Shown here: positions 1-8,259 of the stretch, one piece after another
Position numbering within the stretch: position 1 is the stretch's first letter
Layout: the number at the start of each line of letters is the position of its first letter
The notes under the pieces: model-generated
What the model was told of the DNA's origin: nothing
What the model saw: only the letters and a program-made list of their open reading frames with translations
Databases searched by the model: none
Assembly (NCBI GenBank): GCA_964618415.1
Contig: CAZUAT010000079.1
Location: forward strand, 1-9,944
Origin: JACTMI01 sp964618415
GTDB lineage: Bacteria; Acidobacteriota; Thermoanaerobaculia; Multivoradales; JAGPDF01
Direction: 5' to 3'
Length of the DNA stretch: 9,944 nt
Position numbers and translations under genes: made by a program

Positions 1-27
1 TCGCAGTGGAGCGTGACGCAGAACTGA
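1..27 (+). CDS. Possible 3' end of an upstream gene (partial)
   Basis: The first eight codons read SQWSVTQN followed by TGA, and every third base is G or C, as in the clear genes of this window. A strong + strand terminator lies about 50 bp downstream, which implies that transcription enters from the left. A second frame (bases 3-59, ending AVRVA then TGA) is also open from the edge and stops nearer the terminator, but its third positions are less GC-rich. The fragment is too short to assign a product, and I cannot exclude that the whole stretch is untranslated 3' leader. Confidence 0.3.
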   Translation, partial: SQWSVTQN

Positions 28-77
28 GTCCCGCCACCTCTGCCGTCCGCGTCGCGTGAGCGGCGCGGACGATTCAG

Positions 78-109
78 CGGCCCGTCCCGAAAGGGGCGGG
101 CCGTTTTTT
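78..109 (+). terminator. Rho-independent terminator with GAAA tetraloop
   Basis: An 11-bp stem (CGGCCCGTCCC, 78-88, pairing with GGGGCGGGCCG, 93-103, with one G-T wobble) is closed by a GAAA loop at 89-92, a stabilising GNRA-type tetraloop, and followed directly by six T residues at 104-109. The T-run is only on the + strand side, so it ends transcription entering from the left and not the prfC transcript coming from the right. Confidence 0.92.
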
Positions 110-189
110 CTTACCCCAGCCGCCAGGTGCCAGCCTCTTGGTGCGGACGGGCGGAGGCGGCCTCGACGAGAGGCTAAGTTGTTGATTGC

Positions 190-210
190 AAAGGCCGGGA
201 AATGGCCTCT
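190..210 (-). terminator. Weak candidate terminator of prfC
   Basis: Read on the - strand, AGAGGCC and GGCCTTT can form a 7-bp stem (one G-T pair) around the loop ATTTCCC, starting 12 bases after the prfC stop codon. The tail has only TTT within the stem end and then GC, so it is much weaker than the + strand terminator nearby. It may be only a 3' hairpin. The rest of 110-221 shows nothing I can name. Confidence 0.25.
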
Positions 211-221
211 GACGGAATTTC

Positions 222-1814
222 TCAGTCGGAGGCGTGTTCGCGGGTGGCGCGCAGGCGGATGGCGGGCCAGTCCTCTTCGGCCACCTTGAGCCGGTAGGCG
301 TTGGCGGCCAGGAAGACCGGGGCGCCCGACCAGTCGTCGGCCAGGGCGCCCTGGTGGGCGGCCAGGAAGCGGTCGAGCTCGCGGCGGTCGTCGGCCTCGA
401 TCCAGCGCGCGGTGTAGAGGGTGGTCGACTGGAAGGAGACCGGCAGGTCGTACTCGGTGCGGATCCGGTCGGCCAGCACGTCGAACTGCAGCGGCCCGGC
501 CACGCCGACGATCCATTCGCCGCCGATGCGCGTCTTGAACACCTGGGCGGCGCCCTCCTCGGCGAGGTGGGTGAGCGCCTTGCCGAGGTGCTTGGCCTTG
601 AGCGGGTCGGCGGCGCGGACCTTCTGCAGCAGCTCGGGCGCGAACGACGGGATGCCGACGAAGCGCAGCGGCTCGCCTTCGGTGAGCGCGTCGCCGATGC
701 GCAGCTGGCCGTGGTTCGGGATGCCGACGATGTCGCCCGGCCAGGCCTCCTCGGCGATCTCCCGGTCGCGGGCGAGGAACATCACCGGCGAGTGGACGTT
801 GATCGACTTGCCCGAGCGCGGATGAAACAGCTTCATGCCGCGTTCGAACCGGCCCGAGCAGACGCGGGTGAAGGCGATCCGGTCGCGGTGGCGCGGGTCC
901 ATGTTCGCCTGGATCTTGAAGACGAAGGCGGATACCTGCGGCTCGTCCGGCTGGATCTCACGGGTCGCCGTGCGCTGCGGCCGCGGCGCCGGTGCGTGGG
1001 CGGCCAGGGCGCCGAGCAGCTCGCGGACCCCGAAGTTGTGCAGCCCGGAGCCGAAGAAGACCGGCGTCAGGTGACCCTCGAGGTAGGTGGCACGGTCGAA
1101 CTGCGGGCAGAGCGAGGCGGCCATCTGCGCCTCCTCGCGCAGCTGCGCCAGCTGCCCGGCGGGCAGATGGCTGTCGAGGGCCGGATCGTCGAGGCCGTGG
1201 AAGGCGATCGGCTCGGTCAGCCGCGAACCCTGGCCGCGGTCGAACAGCAGCAGCCGGTCGGCGAGCAGGTCGTAGCAGCCGCGGAACGCCTGGCCCATGC
1301 CGATCGGCCAGTTGGCCGGCGTGACGTGCAGCTGCAGGTCGCGCTCGATCTCGTCCATCAGCTCGAACGGATCGCGGCCCTCGCGATCGAGCTTGTTGAC
1401 GAAGGTGATGATCGGCACGTTGCGCAGCCGGCAGACTTCGAACAGCTTGCGCGTCTGGGCCTCGATCCCCTTGGCGGCGTCGATGACCATCACCGCCGAG
1501 TCGACGGCCGTGAGGGTGCGGTAGGTGTCCTCGGAGAAGTCCTGGTGGCCCGGCGTGTCGAGCAGGTTGAAGACGCAGCCCTGCCACTCGAACGTCATCA
1601 CCGAGGCGGTGACCGAGATGCCGCGCTCCTGCTCGACCTTCATCCAGTCCGAGCGCGCGCGGCGCAGCTCCCCCTTGGCCTTGACTGCGCCGGCCAGCTG
1701 GATGGCGCCGCCGAACAGCAGCAGCTTCTCGGTCAGAGTCGTCTTGCCGGCGTCCGGGTGGCTGATGATGGCGAACGTTCGCCGGCGGGCGATCTCGGCC
1801 GCGAGGGTGGTCAT
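222..1814 (-). CDS. prfC: Peptide chain release factor 3 (RF3), translational GTPase
   Basis: RF3 is a cytoplasmic GTPase that removes RF1/RF2 from the ribosome after peptide release. Counting from the ATG at 1814, the protein is 530 residues, matching the usual ~529. The G domain is complete: P-loop SHPDAGKT (18-25), switch I region with QERGISVTASV (62-72), DTPGH (86-90) and NKLD (140-143). RF3-typical stretches follow, including SEDTYRTLTAVD, VFKIQANMDPRHRDRIAF, PGDIVGIPNHG, GIPSFAPELL and the C-terminal GPLQFDVLADRIRTEYD. The frame stays open to an ATG at 1892, but the extra 26 residues are Arg-rich and not conserved. The 1814 start puts AAEIARRRTFAIISHPDAGKT at its normal N-terminal place. 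No clear Shine-Dalgarno is visible. It is divergent from the SIMPL gene. The family assignment is close to certain. Confidence 0.97.
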   Translation of the reverse strand: MTTLAAEIARRRTFAIISHPDAGKTTLTEKLLLFGGAIQLAGAVKAKGELRRARSDWMKVEQERGISVTASVMTFEWQGCVFNLLDTPGHQDFSEDTYRTLTAVDSAVMVIDAAKGIEAQTRKLFEVCRLRNVPIITFVNKLDREGRDPFELMDEIERDLQLHVTPANWPIGMGQAFRGCYDLLADRLLLFDRGQGSRLTEPIAFHGLDDPALDSHLPAGQLAQLREEAQMAASLCPQFDRATYLEGHLTPVFFGSGLHNFGVRELLGALAAHAPAPRPQRTATREIQPDEPQVSAFVFKIQANMDPRHRDRIAFTRVCSGRFERGMKLFHPRSGKSINVHSPVMFLARDREIAEEAWPGDIVGIPNHGQLRIGDALTEGEPLRFVGIPSFAPELLQKVRAADPLKAKHLGKALTHLAEEGAAQVFKTRIGGEWIVGVAGPLQFDVLADRIRTEYDLPVSFQSTTLYTARWIEADDRRELDRFLAAHQGALADDWSGAPVFLAANAYRLKVAEEDWPAIRLRATREHASD

Positions 1815-1866
1815 GGTCGTCGGGGGACGGTCGGCGGCGCCCGAGCGGGTCTGCCGCGATCGGCGG

Positions 1867-1872
1867 ATCCTA
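1867..1872 (-). promoter_or_regulatory. Candidate -10 element for prfC
   Basis: On the - strand this reads TAGGAT, a TAnnnT hexamer about 53 bases before the prfC ATG at 1814. No convincing -35 hexamer lies 16-18 bases upstream. It is offered only because the short divergent gap must contain a prfC promoter. Confidence 0.25.
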
Positions 1873-1905
1873 TCAGCCGCCGAGTCGTCCATCGGGCCGA
1901 GCGGC

Positions 1906-1911
1906 TAAGAT
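1906..1911 (+). promoter_or_regulatory. Candidate -10 element for a leaderless SIMPL mRNA
   Basis: TAAGAT ends six bases before the ATG at 1918. A transcript started from it at the usual distance would begin at or next to the start codon. No Shine-Dalgarno motif is present before this ATG, which agrees with leaderless translation. The -35 region is not recognisable. Confidence 0.4.
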
Positions 1912-1917
1912 CGCGCC

Positions 1918-2631
1918 ATGAGCGACAACTCCCGTTCTTCCCTCGTGCCGTTCGGAATCGTACTCGCCGCGGGTCTCGCGGTCTCCGGCTGGCTGGTCGG
2001 CTCGGCCATCCGCCACTTCAAGGACGCCGAGCGCTACGTCACCGTCAAGGGTCTCGCGGAGCGCGAAGTGGCCGCCAACCTGGCGATCTGGCCGGTCGTC
2101 TACTCGGTGTCGGGCAACGACCTGTCGGAGCTGCAGACGCGGCTCGAACAGGACGGAGCGCGCATCGAGGCGTTCCTGCGCGGGCGGGGCTTCTCGGAGG
2201 CCGAGGCCTCACGCTCGGCGCCGCGGGTGACCGACAACGCCCCCAGCGGCAGCTGGGAGGGGCGAATGCCGAGCGAGCGCTACCAGGTGGAGGCGACGGT
2301 GACCCTGCGCACGACGCGGGTCGACGACGCGCGCGCCGCGATGGAGGCCTCGGGTGAGCTGGTACGGGCGGGAGTCCGGCTGCTGCGCAGTTGGGAGTAC
2401 AACACGCAGTACTTCTTCACCGATCTGGAGTCGATCAAGCCGGAGATGATCGCCACGGCAACCGGCGACGCACGGCGGGCCGCCGAGAAGTTCGCGCAGG
2501 ACTCCGGCGCCACGGTCGGCGGCATCCGCCGCGCCTCGCAGGGCTACTTTTCGATCGAGGACCGCGACTCGTTCTCGCCGGAGTGGAAGAAGATCCGGGT
2601 CGTGACCAACGTCGACTACTTCCTCGAGTAG
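1918..2631 (+). CDS. SIMPL (DUF541/YggE-like, COG2859) membrane-anchored protein
   Basis: The 237-residue protein has one N-terminal hydrophobic segment (about residues 9-30, LVPFGIVLAAGLAVSGWLVGSA) after a short polar start, so it is probably a signal-anchored protein facing the periplasm. The rest is a SIMPL/DUF541 domain: RYVTVKGLAEREV (39-51) is the typical entry strand, VEATVTLRT (124-132) a middle strand, and ATGDARRAAEKFAQDSG (181-197) the conserved helix after the central insertion. It ends VTNVDYFLE, a common ending in this group. The biochemical role of the family is poorly defined; envelope or oxidative-stress links are reported for some members. The ATG has no SD but a close -10-like hexamer. 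The gene converges on the dehydrogenase gene with only 9 bp between stop codons and no visible terminator. Confidence 0.88.
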   Translation: MSDNSRSSLVPFGIVLAAGLAVSGWLVGSAIRHFKDAERYVTVKGLAEREVAANLAIWPVVYSVSGNDLSELQTRLEQDGARIEAFLRGRGFSEAEASRSAPRVTDNAPSGSWEGRMPSERYQVEATVTLRTTRVDDARAAMEASGELVRAGVRLLRSWEYNTQYFFTDLESIKPEMIATATGDARRAAEKFAQDSGATVGGIRRASQGYFSIEDRDSFSPEWKKIRVVTNVDYFLE

Positions 2632-2640
2632 GCCCGCCGT

Positions 2641-4191
<1,551 letters not shown>

Positions 4192-4215
4192 CGGCCGCCA
4201 TCCCGCCGGCGGCCG
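4192..4215 (-). other. Perfect 8-bp hairpin abutting the dehydrogenase start codon
   Basis: CGGCCGCC (4192-4199) and GGCGGCCG (4208-4215) form an uninterrupted 8-bp GC stem with an 8-base loop. In the - strand mRNA the stem ends directly before the ATG at 4191 and covers the region where a ribosome binding site should be. There is no T-run, so it is not a normal terminator. It could limit initiation or make it depend on upstream translation, but such stems also arise by chance at this GC content. Confidence 0.3.
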
Positions 4216-4243
4216 TCCGCCCTCATCGGCACTCCGGACATGC

Positions 4244-5161
4244 TCAGTTGGCCGGCTTCTCGGCGGGCGTTCCGGCCTTCCGGACCTCGAGCAGCTCGAT
4301 GTCGAAGACCAGCGTCGCGCCGGCGGGGATCGACGGCCGGCCGCGGTCGCCGTAGGCGACGTCCGACGGGCAGATCAGCGTCGCCTTGCCGCCCGGCTTC
4401 ATCTTCTGGAGGCCCTCGGTCCAGCACTTGATCACCCGCCCGAGCGGGAACTCGGCCGGCTGGCCGCGCTCGTAGGAGCTGTCGAACTCGGTGCCGTCGA
4501 CCAGGGTGCCGCGATAGTGGACCTTGACCGTGTCGGCCGCGGTCGGGGCCTCGCCCTCGCCGGCGGTCGTTTCGATGTAGAGCCAGCCGGAGTCGCCGCG
4601 CACGGCCCCCTCGCGGGCGGCCTGCTGCTCGAGGTAGGCGGCGCCACGCTCCTTCTCGGTGGCCGCCCGGCGCTCGGTCCGCGTCCGGCGCAGCGCTTCG
4701 ATCTCGGCGCCGGCCTGCTGGAGGTCGAGGTCGGCGGCCTCTCCGGCAGCGGCGGCGGCCAGGCCGCTCTGCACCATGGCCAGCTCGGCCTCGGACAGGT
4801 CGAATCCCTGCAGGTTGCGCCACATCATGACGCCGAGCGCGTAAAGCGCCTTCTCGTCGCGCGCCGCATCGAGATCGGTGGCGGCGGCAGCGGCGTCGCC
4901 GGCCTGCTCGACCGCAGCGGTTGCCGCCTGAGCAGCCGCCTCGGCGGCCTGAGCGGCGGCCCGGGCAGCCGCCTCGGTGGCCTGAGCGGCGGCCTGAGCA
5001 GCCGCCTCGGCGGCGTGAGCGGCGGCCTCGGCGTCCTGGGCGGGATCCTGGGCAACTCCCGGCGCGGCGACGAGCGTCGCGCAGAGCGCCACGGCGCCGA
5101 AGCCGGCGACCAGCCGGCGACGGGCGGGCAGGAGGGTGGCGAGGGCGAACAGATTGGACAT
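4244..5161 (-). CDS. Secreted FKBP-type peptidyl-prolyl cis-trans isomerase (FkpA/Mip-like) with Ala-rich repeat
   Basis: The 305-residue protein should be an exported chaperone/isomerase acting on Xaa-Pro bonds. Residues 1-38 look like a Sec signal peptide: Arg run at 14-16, hydrophobic core 18-33, likely cleavage after VAQ38. Residues 44-83 are an almost pure Ala/Glu/Gln repeat predicted to be helical. Residues ~100-185 (KALYALGVMMWRNLQGFDLSEAEL, then a charged helix) resemble the FKBP_N dimerisation domain of Mip/FkpA. Residues ~208-293 are the FKBP catalytic domain with pocket residues Tyr216, Phe226-Asp227, Phe238, Val243-Ile244, Trp247, Tyr270, Ile278 and Phe286, in motifs VHYRGTLVDGTEFDSSY and PSIPAGATLVFDIELLEV, so it is probably active. 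The ATG at 5161 has an SD, GAGAGG (5168-5173), six bases upstream. A good sigma70-like promoter precedes it. The dehydrogenase gene follows 52 bp later. Confidence 0.93.
   Translation of the reverse strand: MSNLFALATLLPARRRLVAGFGAVALCATLVAAPGVAQDPAQDAEAAAHAAEAAAQAAAQATEAAARAAAQAAEAAAQAATAAVEQAGDAAAAATDLDAARDEKALYALGVMMWRNLQGFDLSEAELAMVQSGLAAAAAGEAADLDLQQAGAEIEALRRTRTERRAATEKERGAAYLEQQAAREGAVRGDSGWLYIETTAGEGEAPTAADTVKVHYRGTLVDGTEFDSSYERGQPAEFPLGRVIKCWTEGLQKMKPGGKATLICPSDVAYGDRGRPSIPAGATLVFDIELLEVRKAGTPAEKPAN
4913..5032 (-). repeat. 33-bp tandem repeat encoding 11-residue Ala-rich units
   Basis: Inside the FKBP gene, three consecutive 33-bp units encode AEAAAQAAAQA (51-61), TEAAARAAAQA (62-72) and AEAAAQAATAA (73-83), preceded by a partial unit AEAAAHA (44-50). 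The DNA units are nearly identical (shared core GGCCTGAGCGGCGGC on the + strand), so the repeat probably grew by in-frame duplication. An 11-residue (hendecad) period fits a long regular helix that could be a coiled-coil or a spacer between membrane-proximal and catalytic parts. Confidence 0.85.
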
Positions 5162-5204
5162 GGCAGACCTCTCGAGAGTGGGTGGATCGAATCGACGAGC
5201 CGCC

Positions 5205-5234
5205 AGACTAGGGCGAGGGCGCTCCAGCCGTCAA
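5205..5234 (-). promoter_or_regulatory. Sigma70-like promoter for the FKBP(-dehydrogenase) unit
   Basis: On the - strand TTGACG (5234-5229) is followed after 18 bases by TAGTCT (5210-5205), close to the -35 and -10 consensus. Transcription would start near 5198, giving a leader of roughly 37 bases that contains the SD GAGAGG at 5168-5173. It is the best promoter match in the window. Confidence 0.6.
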
Positions 5235-5263
5235 GCGCGCCTCGCGCTCGCCGCCGGACGTTG

Positions 5264-5296
5264 TAGCATCGCCGCGTTCTCCCGGGAGGGTATCTG
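5264..5296 (+). promoter_or_regulatory. Candidate -10, strong SD and possible CTG start of the kinase gene
   Basis: TAGCAT (5264-5269) could serve as a -10 box, placing a transcript start near 5276. GGAGG (5285-5289, within GGGAGGG) is a strong Shine-Dalgarno. Four bases after it, at 5294, is CTG, in frame with the kinase. No ATG, GTG or TTG in that frame lies between the upstream in-frame TAG at 5264 and GTG 5354. No -35 hexamer is recognisable. Confidence 0.4.
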
Positions 5297-5353
5297 GACG
5301 ACGCCGGCGGACTCCGCGAACGCTTCGCGGGGATCGACGATCCTGCCGACTTC

Positions 5354-7627
5354 GTGGCGCGCTTCTTCGCCACGATGCCGATCCCCCTGCATCTGTTCGA
5401 CCTCACCGGCCACAGTGCCGCCTTCAACCAGGCGCTGGTGGACCTGTTCGGCGTCGCGCCGCCGCCCGAGTACTGCCTGTTCGAGGACGACATCGTCGAG
5501 CGCAACGGGCTGCTCGACGAGGTGCGCCGCTCCTTCACCGGCGTGCCGGTGGTGCTGCCGACGGTCTGGTACGACCCCGGCGAGCTTTCGAACCTGTCGG
5601 TCACCGGCGGGCACCGGGTGGCGATCGAGGCGCGCACGCTGCCGGTCTTCGGGGCCGGCGGGCAGCTCGCCTACGTGCTGTTCGCCTTCAAGGACGTCAC
5701 GGCGCGCGAGCGGCTGGTCGAGCGCCAGCTCGAGCAGGAGCGGGCCGAGCGCTTCGCGATGGTCGGCAACTGGCACATCGACCTGGCCGTCGAGCGGGCG
5801 GTCGACGAAAATCCGCTCACCTGGTCCGAGGGCGTCTACCGGATCTTCGGGCTCGAGCCGTTCTCGGTCGTGCCGAGCAACGAGCTGTTCTTCGAGCACG
5901 TCCACCCGGACGACCGCGAGCGGATCCAGCGCGCCGTGGCGTCGGCGATCGCCGACCGGCGGCCGTACGCCATCGAGCACCGGATCGTGCGCCCGGACGG
6001 CGCGGTGCGGGTCGTCTTCGAGCACGCCGACGTGCAGTGCGACGCCGAAGGCCAGCCGATCCGGCTCGAAGGGATCGTCGTCGACGTCACCGAGCGGCGC
6101 AGCGCCGAGGCCACCGCCGCGCGCTTTCGCGACGTGGTCGAGAGCACCTCGGACTTCGTGGGCATGTCCGATCCGGTCGGGCGGATCACCTACGTCAACG
6201 CGGCCGGCCGCGCGCTGGTCGGCTGCGCGGTCGGCGACGAGATACTCGGTCGCCAGGTCGAGGAGTTCTACGCCCCGAGCGAGGCACGCCGCCTGCGCGA
6301 GGAGTTCGTGCCGCGCGCGGTGCGGCACGGCATCTGGTCGGGCGAGACCGTCCTGCGGCGCGCCGACGGCACCGAGTTTCCGGTCTCCCAGGTGATCCTG
6401 GCGCACCGTGACCGCGAGGGAACGGTCGAGTACTTTTCGACCGTGGTGCGCGACCTGACCGAGATGCGGCGGGCCGAGGAGCACCTGCGCCAGTCGCAGC
6501 GCATGGAGGCGATCGGCGAGCTGACCGGCGGCATCGCGCACGACTTCAACAACCTGCTCACCGTGATCCTGGGCTGGAGCGAGCAGCTGATCGCGCGCGC
6601 CGCCAATGAGGACGCGGCGCGGGCGGCAAGCGCGGTCATGGAGGCCGCCGAGCGGGGCGCCGGCCTGACCCGCAAGCTGCTGGCGTTCAGCCGGCGCCAG
6701 GTGCTCGACGCGCGACCGGTGCAGCTCGACGGGCTGGTGGTCAGCTTTGCGCGCCTGCTGCCGCGCCTGCTCGGCGAGACGATCGAGGTGGTGTTCGACC
6801 CGCCACTCTCGCTCGGGCAGGTGGTGGCCGACGCCGGCCAGATCGAGCAGGTGCTGCTCAACCTGGCCGTCAATGCGCGCGACGCGATGCCGGACGGCGG
6901 CCGCCTGGTGCTCCGTCTGGCCGACTTCGACCTCGCCAGCGGCGACAGCCGCCCGCTGCCCGACCTGACCCCGGGGCGCTGGGTGTTGATCGAAGTCTCC
7001 GACACTGGCACCGGCATGCCGCCGGAGGTCGCCGAACGAGTCTTCGAGCCGTTCTTCACCACCAAGGAGCCGGACAAGGGGACGGGGCTCGGCCTGTCGA
7101 CGGCCTACGGGATCGTGCGCCAGAGCGGCGGACAGATCTCGGTCGATACCGAGCCCGGGCGGGGGACGACCTTCCGGATCTTCCTGCCCCGTTACGAGGG
7201 AGCCACCCTGATGCCGGCGCCGCGCCCGGCTGTCGACGGCGGCTCCGGGCACGGCGAGAAGATCCTGCTCGTCGAGGACGAGTCGGAGGTCCGCTCGCTG
7301 GTCGCCGAGCAGCTCGCCTCGCTCGGCTACCGGGTGATCGCCTGCGCCGACGGCCACGAGGCGATCGCGCGGCTGAGAGGGGCCGGCGAGTCGCCCGATC
7401 TGGTGATCACCGACGTGGTGATGCCCGGCCTGGGGGGCCGCGAGCTGATCAGCGTGCTGCGCCAGCGGTGGCCCGGCCTGCGTTGCCTGTTCATGTCCGG
7501 CTACACGCGCGATGCACTCTCGCGTATCGGGATCGACGAGGGGGGCGTGCTGCTGCTGCGCAAGCCGTTCACCGTCGGCGCGCTGGCACGGCAGGTGCTC
7601 GAGGCGCTGGGAGTGCCGGGGCGCTGA
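5354..7627 (+). CDS. Soluble hybrid sensor histidine kinase (PAS-PAS-PAS-HisKA-HATPase-REC)
   Basis: Counting from GTG 5354 the protein is 757 residues with no membrane segment, so it senses in the cytoplasm. PAS 1 spans ~1-118 (MPIPLHLFDLTGHSAAFNQAL), PAS 2 with its PAC ~135-248 (TWSEGVYRIFGLEP, HPDDRERI, VDVTERR), and PAS 3 ~255-372 (SDPVGRITYVNAAGRALVG, VVRDLTEMRR). The HisKA H-box is GELTGGIAHDFNNLLT with phospho-acceptor His396. HATPase boxes are N (Asn503/Asn507 in LLNLAVNARDAM), G1 (Asp550 in VSDTGTGM), F (FEPFFTTK) and G2 (GTGLGLS). A C-terminal receiver (~636-755) has Glu641-Asp642, acceptor Asp687, Ser715 and Lys737. All catalytic residues are present. IAHDFNNLL plus a C-terminal REC is a common hybrid-kinase plan. 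No partner regulator is nearby, so the output is unknown. The real start may be CTG 5294, adding 20 residues; GTG 5354 has no SD. Confidence 0.93.
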   Translation: MARFFATMPIPLHLFDLTGHSAAFNQALVDLFGVAPPPEYCLFEDDIVERNGLLDEVRRSFTGVPVVLPTVWYDPGELSNLSVTGGHRVAIEARTLPVFGAGGQLAYVLFAFKDVTARERLVERQLEQERAERFAMVGNWHIDLAVERAVDENPLTWSEGVYRIFGLEPFSVVPSNELFFEHVHPDDRERIQRAVASAIADRRPYAIEHRIVRPDGAVRVVFEHADVQCDAEGQPIRLEGIVVDVTERRSAEATAARFRDVVESTSDFVGMSDPVGRITYVNAAGRALVGCAVGDEILGRQVEEFYAPSEARRLREEFVPRAVRHGIWSGETVLRRADGTEFPVSQVILAHRDREGTVEYFSTVVRDLTEMRRAEEHLRQSQRMEAIGELTGGIAHDFNNLLTVILGWSEQLIARAANEDAARAASAVMEAAERGAGLTRKLLAFSRRQVLDARPVQLDGLVVSFARLLPRLLGETIEVVFDPPLSLGQVVADAGQIEQVLLNLAVNARDAMPDGGRLVLRLADFDLASGDSRPLPDLTPGRWVLIEVSDTGTGMPPEVAERVFEPFFTTKEPDKGTGLGLSTAYGIVRQSGGQISVDTEPGRGTTFRIFLPRYEGATLMPAPRPAVDGGSGHGEKILLVEDESEVRSLVAEQLASLGYRVIACADGHEAIARLRGAGESPDLVITDVVMPGLGGRELISVLRQRWPGLRCLFMSGYTRDALSRIGIDEGGVLLLRKPFTVGALARQVLEALGVPGR

Positions 7628-7679
7628 ATGCGGGGTCGCGCGGGAGGCCGGCGGCCCGCTGGTAGGTGGAGCGCGGTGG

Positions 7680-7685
7680 TAGGCT
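7680..7685 (+). promoter_or_regulatory. Weak -10-like hexamer upstream of the GNAT gene
   Basis: TAGGCT has the TAnnnT pattern and would put a transcript start about 30 bases before the GNAT ATG, ahead of its SD. There is no -35 match. The GNAT-mltA pair could instead be read through from the kinase gene, whose stop is 94 bases before the ATG with no terminator visible. Confidence 0.2.
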
Positions 7686-7721
7686 GCGCGGCGTCGTTAC
7701 TGACCTCGATGGAGGCTCCCG

Positions 7722-8258
7722 ATGCCGCATCGTTTTCCTCAGGAGGCCGTACTCAGGGACGGTCGCCGGGTGCTCCTGCGCCCGTTCGTCCGCAAGGATG
7801 TCGCCGCCCTGCACGAGTTCTTCCTGCGCATTCCCGAGTCCGCCCGCCGCTTCGCGTGGGATCGCGTCGACGACCGCAAGGTGATCGAGCGCTGGGGGCG
7901 TGAACTCGACTACGAGAAGGTCTTCCCCCTGCTGGCGCTCGACGGTGGCCGCATCGTCGCCGACGCCACCATGCACCGGCGCGACCGCGGGCCGCTGCGC
8001 CGGGTCGGCCGCGTCAAGTGGATGATCGATCCGGACTATCGCGGCGTCGGACTCGGCGCGCTGATGGTCAACCACTTCATCGACGCGGCGCGCGCCATCG
8101 GCCTGACGCATCTGAACTGCATGCTGATCTCCGACCTCGAGGCCGATGCGGTGCGCGTGCTGACCGACTTCGGCTTCCGCGCCTACTCGATCCCGGGCTA
8201 CGGCGCCGATCCGGACGGCAACCCGCACGACATGACCCTGATGGTGCTCCAGCTCTGA
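7722..8258 (+). CDS. GNAT-family N-acetyltransferase
   Basis: This 178-residue protein is a single GNAT domain, which transfers an acyl group from acyl-CoA to an amine. The first strand, LRDGRRVLLRPFVRKDVAALHEFF (11-34), is typical of the family and resembles GNAT domains of Pat/YfiQ-type protein acetyltransferases. Motif A is VKWMIDPDYRGVGLGALMVNHFIDAARAIG (98-127), where YRGVGLG (106-112) supplies the R-G-x-G-x-G/A pyrophosphate loop. Motif B follows with a helix at NCMLISDLEADAVRVLTDFGFRAYSIPGY. Substrate cannot be predicted. The ATG at 7722 has SD GGAGG (7711-7715) six bases upstream. The stop codon is one base before the mltA GTG, so the two genes are almost certainly co-transcribed and probably translationally coupled. 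Confidence 0.9.
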   Translation: MPHRFPQEAVLRDGRRVLLRPFVRKDVAALHEFFLRIPESARRFAWDRVDDRKVIERWGRELDYEKVFPLLALDGGRIVADATMHRRDRGPLRRVGRVKWMIDPDYRGVGLGALMVNHFIDAARAIGLTHLNCMLISDLEADAVRVLTDFGFRAYSIPGYGADPDGNPHDMTLMVLQL

Positions 8259-8259
8259 C

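Noticed and set aside
1815..1892. N-terminal 26-residue extension of RF3 from ATG 1890-1892
   Set aside because: Arg-rich, not part of the RF3 family, and would overlap the likely -10 box; ATG 1814 gives the normal family length.
234..2357. 707-residue + strand ORF opposite prfC
   Set aside because: It is antisense to a certain prfC and to the start of the SIMPL gene, shows no domain or SD, and has the Arg/Ala/Gly/Asp-rich composition of a GC-rich shadow frame.
5169..5178. CTCTCGAGAG palindrome overlapping the FKBP Shine-Dalgarno as an operator or riboregulator
   Set aside because: Only 10 bp; as RNA it could form just three pairs around a four-base loop, too little to hide the SD, and a 10-bp palindrome is expected by chance.
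5231..7357. 708-residue - strand ORF opposite the kinase
   Set aside because: Mirror frame of the PAS/HisKA coding region with low-complexity composition; the + strand frame carries all kinase motifs.
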